Source of the DNA: Proales similis
Taxonomy: Eukaryota; Rotifera; Eurotatoria; Ploima; Proalidae
Direction: 5' to 3'
Length of the DNA: 64,000 nt
Assembly: GCA_019059635.1 (NCBI GenBank)
Contig: JAGVRJ010000011.1
Location: 1,240,001-1,304,000 of the forward strand
The notes below the pieces were generated by a model that had not been told where the DNA came from, did not search any database, and saw only the letters and a list, made by a program, of their open reading frames with translations. Positions 60,536 through 64,000 of this stretch are shown here, piece by piece. A program made the translations under genes and the position numbers. Numbering within the stretch: position 1 is the first letter of the stretch; each line of letters starts with the position of its first letter.

Positions 60536-61569
60536 TTAAAGTTTCATGAGTTGCTGTATACGAATGCTTGTCATTGAATTGTTGAATATCATAAAGTTGT
60601 CCAAGCAAACATTGGCATATTCCGTACTAGAAGGACTAGCTCTTCCGAAGTTTTGACTAAAACTAGTCCAAGGTGTCATTTGAGGCAGAGAAGAGCTTAT
60701 ATACTGTGTTCCATTAATGTACACTGCGCTTGAAGACTGACCGTGTCTGAAAACAATATGATGCCAAATGTGGATATCAAGAGCAATCGGAGTTTGTATT
60801 TCGCCCAAATCGCCTTGGCCTCGAAGCCAAAAGTTTGGTCTCTTATCGCTGTTCCTGGAATAGGACATTGTAACCTCTTGCCACGAACTCTCCGCCCTAA
60901 TGTCAAACGCCCTAAGTTCATGATCGGCCGAAAGCATTTTCATCCAGAAAGCGACAGTAAGTTCGGAATTGAATCGAATGCCGGGCGTGAGGTCCACGTA
61001 GCCAGGGTTGAAGCAAATGGCTGATCCGTCGATTCCATATCTGTCAGTCGAGAAGAAGAATTGGCCCGAGTCAATGGCGTCCTTGTCGCCGACAATCTCC
61101 TCTAGGTGGCCGTCGAACGGCCATAAGTGCTCGAGCCCCTCTAGTTCGACAAAGTGCTGCAGCATTGATCTAACCATTGCGGATGAAAAATGACTGGCAG
61201 AGCTGAGAGTGTGAGAGGAGCTTACTTTCTCTTGTAGAGGGTGCTGCCTTGGGTGGACGGGGCCAGATATGCCACCATGCGGAAATCGTGGACTGTCCAG
61301 CCCATCGATGACTTGATTACGAATGCGCAGTGTTCGACACGAGCACAAAACGCGAGGCAACGAAGCTTCGACTCACACAGAGCGAGATTGCGCGCCGGTG
61401 CCCGAAGTCTAATCATTCGGCTGTCCTTTGAAAATCCATTCGAAGCTGTCTCTAATGCACCAGCAGCCACTTGAATAGATTGAATCAGGAATTAGAGAGA
61501 ACCAGACCAGAAGCCGAGCGTCTTACTTATCAGCTCCAACAACTGGATTAGTTTTAATGCATTCATCAT
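60536..61569 (-). CDS. PAN+LamG-like secreted protein, array unit 10 (chimeric 5' end)
   Basis: Upstream-most unit. Exon 3, intron 2 and the 3' part of exon 2 (from CARVEHCAFVIK onward) are array consensus. To the right of ~61335 the sequence is different: exon 1 (61527-61569) encodes MMNALKLIQLLELI, and exon 2 starts MAAGALETASNGFSKDSRMIRLRAPARNLALC. Exon phases and the 244-nt and 634-nt exon lengths are preserved, giving 306 aa. The N-terminus is less obviously a signal peptide than in the other units. Its promoter is also unrelated; TATTTAAA at 61653-61660 on the gene strand is a TATA candidate ~85 nt upstream, and it overlaps the end of the neighbouring small gene. Confidence 0.85.
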
Positions 61570-61640
61570 CAAGGTCTTTGATTACCGTAAGCTCAAAATT
61601 TTATTTCGCTCCTTATTTCTCAGGTGTCAAAGAATGGCGC

Positions 61641-61995
61641 CTATCGAGTTTGTTTAAATAGTGAGGCCTCGATTTCTTTATCCTGGGCGTAGAGTTGATC
61701 AGTTGTCAAGGCCTTTTCTTCATATCCTCCAGACAGCATATATGCGGTGTTGCCTCACCTTTATTAGCTGCTCAAAATCAAGAGTCTTCGGGTCTTTGGC
61801 TAACCAACTCATTTGATACGGCCTTGGTTCAATATCCGCCGCTTCAACTTCTGGGAAGCAGATGTATCGTAGATGGAGGCTGCCTTTAACACTTTCAAAC
61901 AGGCCGCTTTGACTTGGGTATCGATCTAGAATGCCACCGCCGCCCATAAATGAGCCCGACTCATTAAACTTGATTGCTTCAAAGCGTCGACAGAA
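61641..61995 (-). CDS. Unrecognised small gene or gene fragment (two exons, 5' end unknown)
   Basis: An open exon at 61759-61995 (FCRRFEAIKFNESGSFMGGGG, then LDRYPSQSGLFESVK, YICFPEVEAADIEPRPYQMSW, KTLDFEQLIK) ends at a good donor (AAG/GTGAGG). A 46-bp intron follows, and then an in-phase exon 61641-61712 encoding ALTTDQLYAQDKEIEASLFKQTR and a stop. Composition looks like a real protein and the splice phases agree. The left end of the first exon is preceded by a plausible acceptor (GTCTCAG), but I found no upstream exon or convincing ATG. I do not recognise the family. It could be a remnant of a larger gene broken by array growth. Confidence 0.4.
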
Positions 61996-61999
61996 CTGA

Positions 62000-62739
62000 G
62001 ACCACGGATGCAGTGAGCAGCTCAAGACAATTAAATTTTTGTCTTTTTATTTATTCGTCGAAATGAACAGAATTAAGTGAAAATGTACACGAGTCGACGA
62101 GCTGATCGCTGGCGCTACAAAAATAGTTCTATTTTGAACATACGAGCCAATGAATGAATGTGCGGCTAGATTTGAGATAACCTGATGCGCATCGCACGTT
62201 AAAACAGCGACTGCCTCTGTCGGCTGCCTGGTTTTGCTCCGTTTTATTAATTGAGCATCTTATCAGTTCGGCTGATTGGGGCTTTTCTTGCGCTTTTAAA
62301 TTCGTTCTACATGTTATGCAAAACAGGCGCGCGAGTTACATAATTTTTAGCTGAGCACGCAGAGCCACAGACGCTTACTATTAAGCTTTTTAAAGCGTTG
62401 CTAGCAAAGCTCGCTGGAAGAGAAATAGCGTGGGCGCGAGCTCAACTTCGGCCGTCGTCGATTGCGCTTTAACGCATTCGGCTGTCGAATGGGCTCTTGG
62501 CTACAGCTTTGTCTACAGGCATTGACCTTATCAGTGAATGAGGCGATTTGATTTGATCGCGAACATGCTCTGATCACTTCAAATCGCTTCAAGCGTGCAT
62601 GATGCGCTCATTACTCGGGCCTGTATTGCTCAGTGACCCGGCGATTGGCCGAATAAAAAGCCTCGCACGAGCTGAAAGTCGCATTCAGCCGCATACCTTT
62701 AATCAGAGTGTGAGAAATTCGCATTTAGACTAAACGACA
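62000..62739. other. Intergenic upstream of glycerol-3-phosphate dehydrogenase
   Basis: No credible gene. Near the right end, ATAAAAA at ~62652-62658 and an initiator-like GCATTCAG about 30 bp later are a possible core promoter for the downstream gene. Confidence 0.4.
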
Positions 62740-63975
62740 ATGAGCGGCCTTGCAAAGCGAATTGCCATCATCGGCAGCGGAAACTGGTAGCTTCCATCGT
62801 CCATGCACAGTCGAAACAAACTTTGCCTAAACATAGAGCGTTGTTCAAGGGGCTCGACGATCGCCAAGATAATCGGAAGCAACGTGCTGAGCAACAGCAG
62901 GTTCGAGAAGCAGATCAAAATGTACGTTTACGAAGAGATGGTCGACGGCCGCAAGCTGACAGAGATAATCAACACCGAGCATGAGAATGTCAAGTACTTG
63001 CCAGGTCACAAGCTTCCGGAGAATGTGGTAAGTTGCGCTGCGCGTCATTGCCATCAGCATGGACTCAGACTCGGCCCTCACAAGGTCGCTGTGCCGGACG
63101 TGGTCGAGACCGCCCAGGACGCCGATATTCTCATCTTTGTGCTGCCCCATCAGTTCATGACCAGAACGTGTCAGCCGCTTGTGGGCAAGATCAAGCCGGG
63201 CGCGTTCGGTGTCTCGCTGTGCAAAGGCTTTTACGTAAATCCGAGCGGAAAGGTCGATCTAATTTCGAACATGGTGCGAGAGCTGCTCAGCATCGACTGC
63301 TGTGTGGTGATGGGCGCCAACATTGCCAGCGAGGTGGCCAACGGCAACTTTTGCGAGGCAACAATCGGTAAAACCAATTCAGCCCATTTGAGACTCGATT
63401 TAAATATACAGATGGTCAACTGGATAGGATCGAGGAGCAAAGAGAACGGTCTGCTGCTAAAAGAGGCACTTCAGACCGACTACTTTAGAATTGTGGTCGT
63501 CGAAGATGCCGAGGTGGTCGAATGCTGCGGTGCGCTCAAGAACATTGTGGCTGTGGGCGCCGGATTTTGCGACGGCCTGAGCTTCGGTGACAACACCAAA
63601 GCGGCTGTCATTCGACTTGGACTCATGGAGATGATCGCTTTTGCCGAGGCGTTCTATCCCAATCACAGCGCCAAGACGTTTTTCGAGAGCTGCGGCGTCG
63701 CCGATTTGGTAACCACTTGCTACGGCGGCCGAAATCGTCGCGTGGCCGATGCGTTCGCGCGCCACAACGGAGAGAAGGTGAGCAGTACTAACCAGCGCCG
63801 GCAATTAGTTCTTAATTTCTCCATAACCATTCTCGTCGCCTATTCAATTTGATTTTTGAAACGTCAAGACCATCGAGCAGCTAGAAGAAGAGATGCTCAA
63901 CGGACAAAAGCTTCAGGGCCCCGAGACTGCCAAAGAAGTAGCCCTGCTGCTGCAAGAGAAAGGACTTGAGGCCAG
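62740..63975 (+). CDS. GPD1: NAD-dependent glycerol-3-phosphate dehydrogenase, 3' truncated by window
   Basis: Cytosolic enzyme interconverting dihydroxyacetone phosphate and glycerol-3-phosphate. It links glycolysis to lipid synthesis and to the glycerophosphate shuttle. Five exons are visible (62740-62786, 62850-63027, 63085-63367, 63428-63777, 63869-63975), 321 codons, all in phase. The NAD-binding [15 protein letters not shown] opens the protein. Then come [54 protein letters not shown], the catalytic-lysine segment [34 protein letters not shown] and [17 protein letters not shown]. The last exon ends ...LQEKGLEAR at a donor, and the remaining ~25-30 residues lie beyond 64000. Nothing unusual in the catalytic residues. 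Confidence 0.94.
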
Positions 63976-64000
63976 GTGAGTTGTTAATCGGCTGCCGCAC

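Larger units (their letters stand above)
46051..61569 (-). repeat. Tandem array of ten PAN+LamG-like genes, 1,609-bp period
   Basis: Gene 3' ends fall at 46051, 47660, 49269, 50878, 52487, 54096, 55707, 57316, 58927 and 60536, i.e. steps of 1,609 or 1,611 bp. Each unit is a ~1,040-bp three-exon gene plus ~569 bp spacer carrying its own promoter and poly(A) signal. Units 2-9 are almost identical, introns and spacers included. Sequence common to all units starts inside unit 1 at ~46415 and ends inside unit 10 at ~61335. Confidence 0.97.

Noticed and set aside
46051-61569. Transposable element as the basis of the 1.6-kb repeats
   Set aside because: No transposase, reverse transcriptase, terminal repeats or target-site duplications. 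The unit is a gene plus its own promoter and poly(A) signal, arranged strictly head-to-tail.
62401-62592. 63-residue minus-strand frame as the missing 5' exon of the orphan gene
   Set aside because: No donor in suitable phase was found and its composition is not protein-like.

Overview
The window is genomic DNA of a multicellular animal. Every confident gene is a spliced or eukaryote-type gene with GT-AG introns, most of them only about 40-100 bp. The gene families are metazoan: a nicotinic acetylcholine receptor (nAChR) subunit, a Ly6 three-finger protein, supervillin, a TIS11/tristetraprolin CCCH protein, and dihydropyrimidinase/CRMP. Short introns, small intergenic gaps and protostome-like receptor sequence suggest an invertebrate with a compact genome. 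The sequence alone does not let me name a phylum. I saw no bacterial operons, CRISPR arrays, rRNA, tRNA or recognisable transposons.

Layout. 0.5-9.9 kb: four tandem plus-strand SLC45-like sugar/H+ symporter genes, two of which share a recent gene-conversion tract. 10.0-10.9 kb: an intronless JMJD8-like gene. 11.0-12.8 kb (minus): a dihydropyrimidinase-type gene with its metal site intact. 13.6-14.8 kb (minus): a TIS11 gene. 16.2-17.9 kb (minus): 4-hydroxyphenylpyruvate dioxygenase. 18.3-20.1 kb (minus): an M14 metallocarboxypeptidase. 21.2-23.0 kb (plus): a second dihydropyrimidinase/CRMP gene, inverted relative to the first, near-identical over its 3' 1.1 kb, but lacking the HxH metal ligands. 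23.4-36.8 kb (minus): a very large supervillin gene. 38.3-38.8 kb (plus): a Ly6/lynx-like gene, tail-to-tail with an nAChR alpha subunit at 38.9-40.9 kb (minus). 42.2-43.2 kb: a PAN+LamG-like secreted-protein pseudogene. 43.7-45.8 kb (plus): a DEAD-box RNA helicase. 46.05-61.57 kb (minus): ten head-to-tail copies of the PAN+LamG-like gene on a 1,609-bp period. 61.6-62.0 kb (minus): a small unrecognised gene or gene fragment. 62.7 kb to the window end (plus): glycerol-3-phosphate dehydrogenase, truncated by the window edge.

The most unusual structure is the PAN+LamG array. The middle eight units are almost identical. The transcriptionally upstream-most copy has a private 5' part and the downstream-most copy has a private 3' part. 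This is the pattern expected if unequal crossing-over between two diverged neighbours made a hybrid gene that was then amplified. Several other loci show recombination between duplicates: the SLC45 conversion tract and the inverted dihydropyrimidinase pair. One of that pair appears to have become a non-catalytic CRMP-like protein by gene duplication.

Most genes are functionally unrelated neighbours, as usual in animals. The one suggestive pairing is the Ly6/lynx-like protein beside a nicotinic receptor subunit, because some Ly6 proteins are known to modulate nicotinic receptors. Gene models were assembled by eye from reading frames, splice signals and intron phase; terminal exons and 5' UTRs are the least certain parts.
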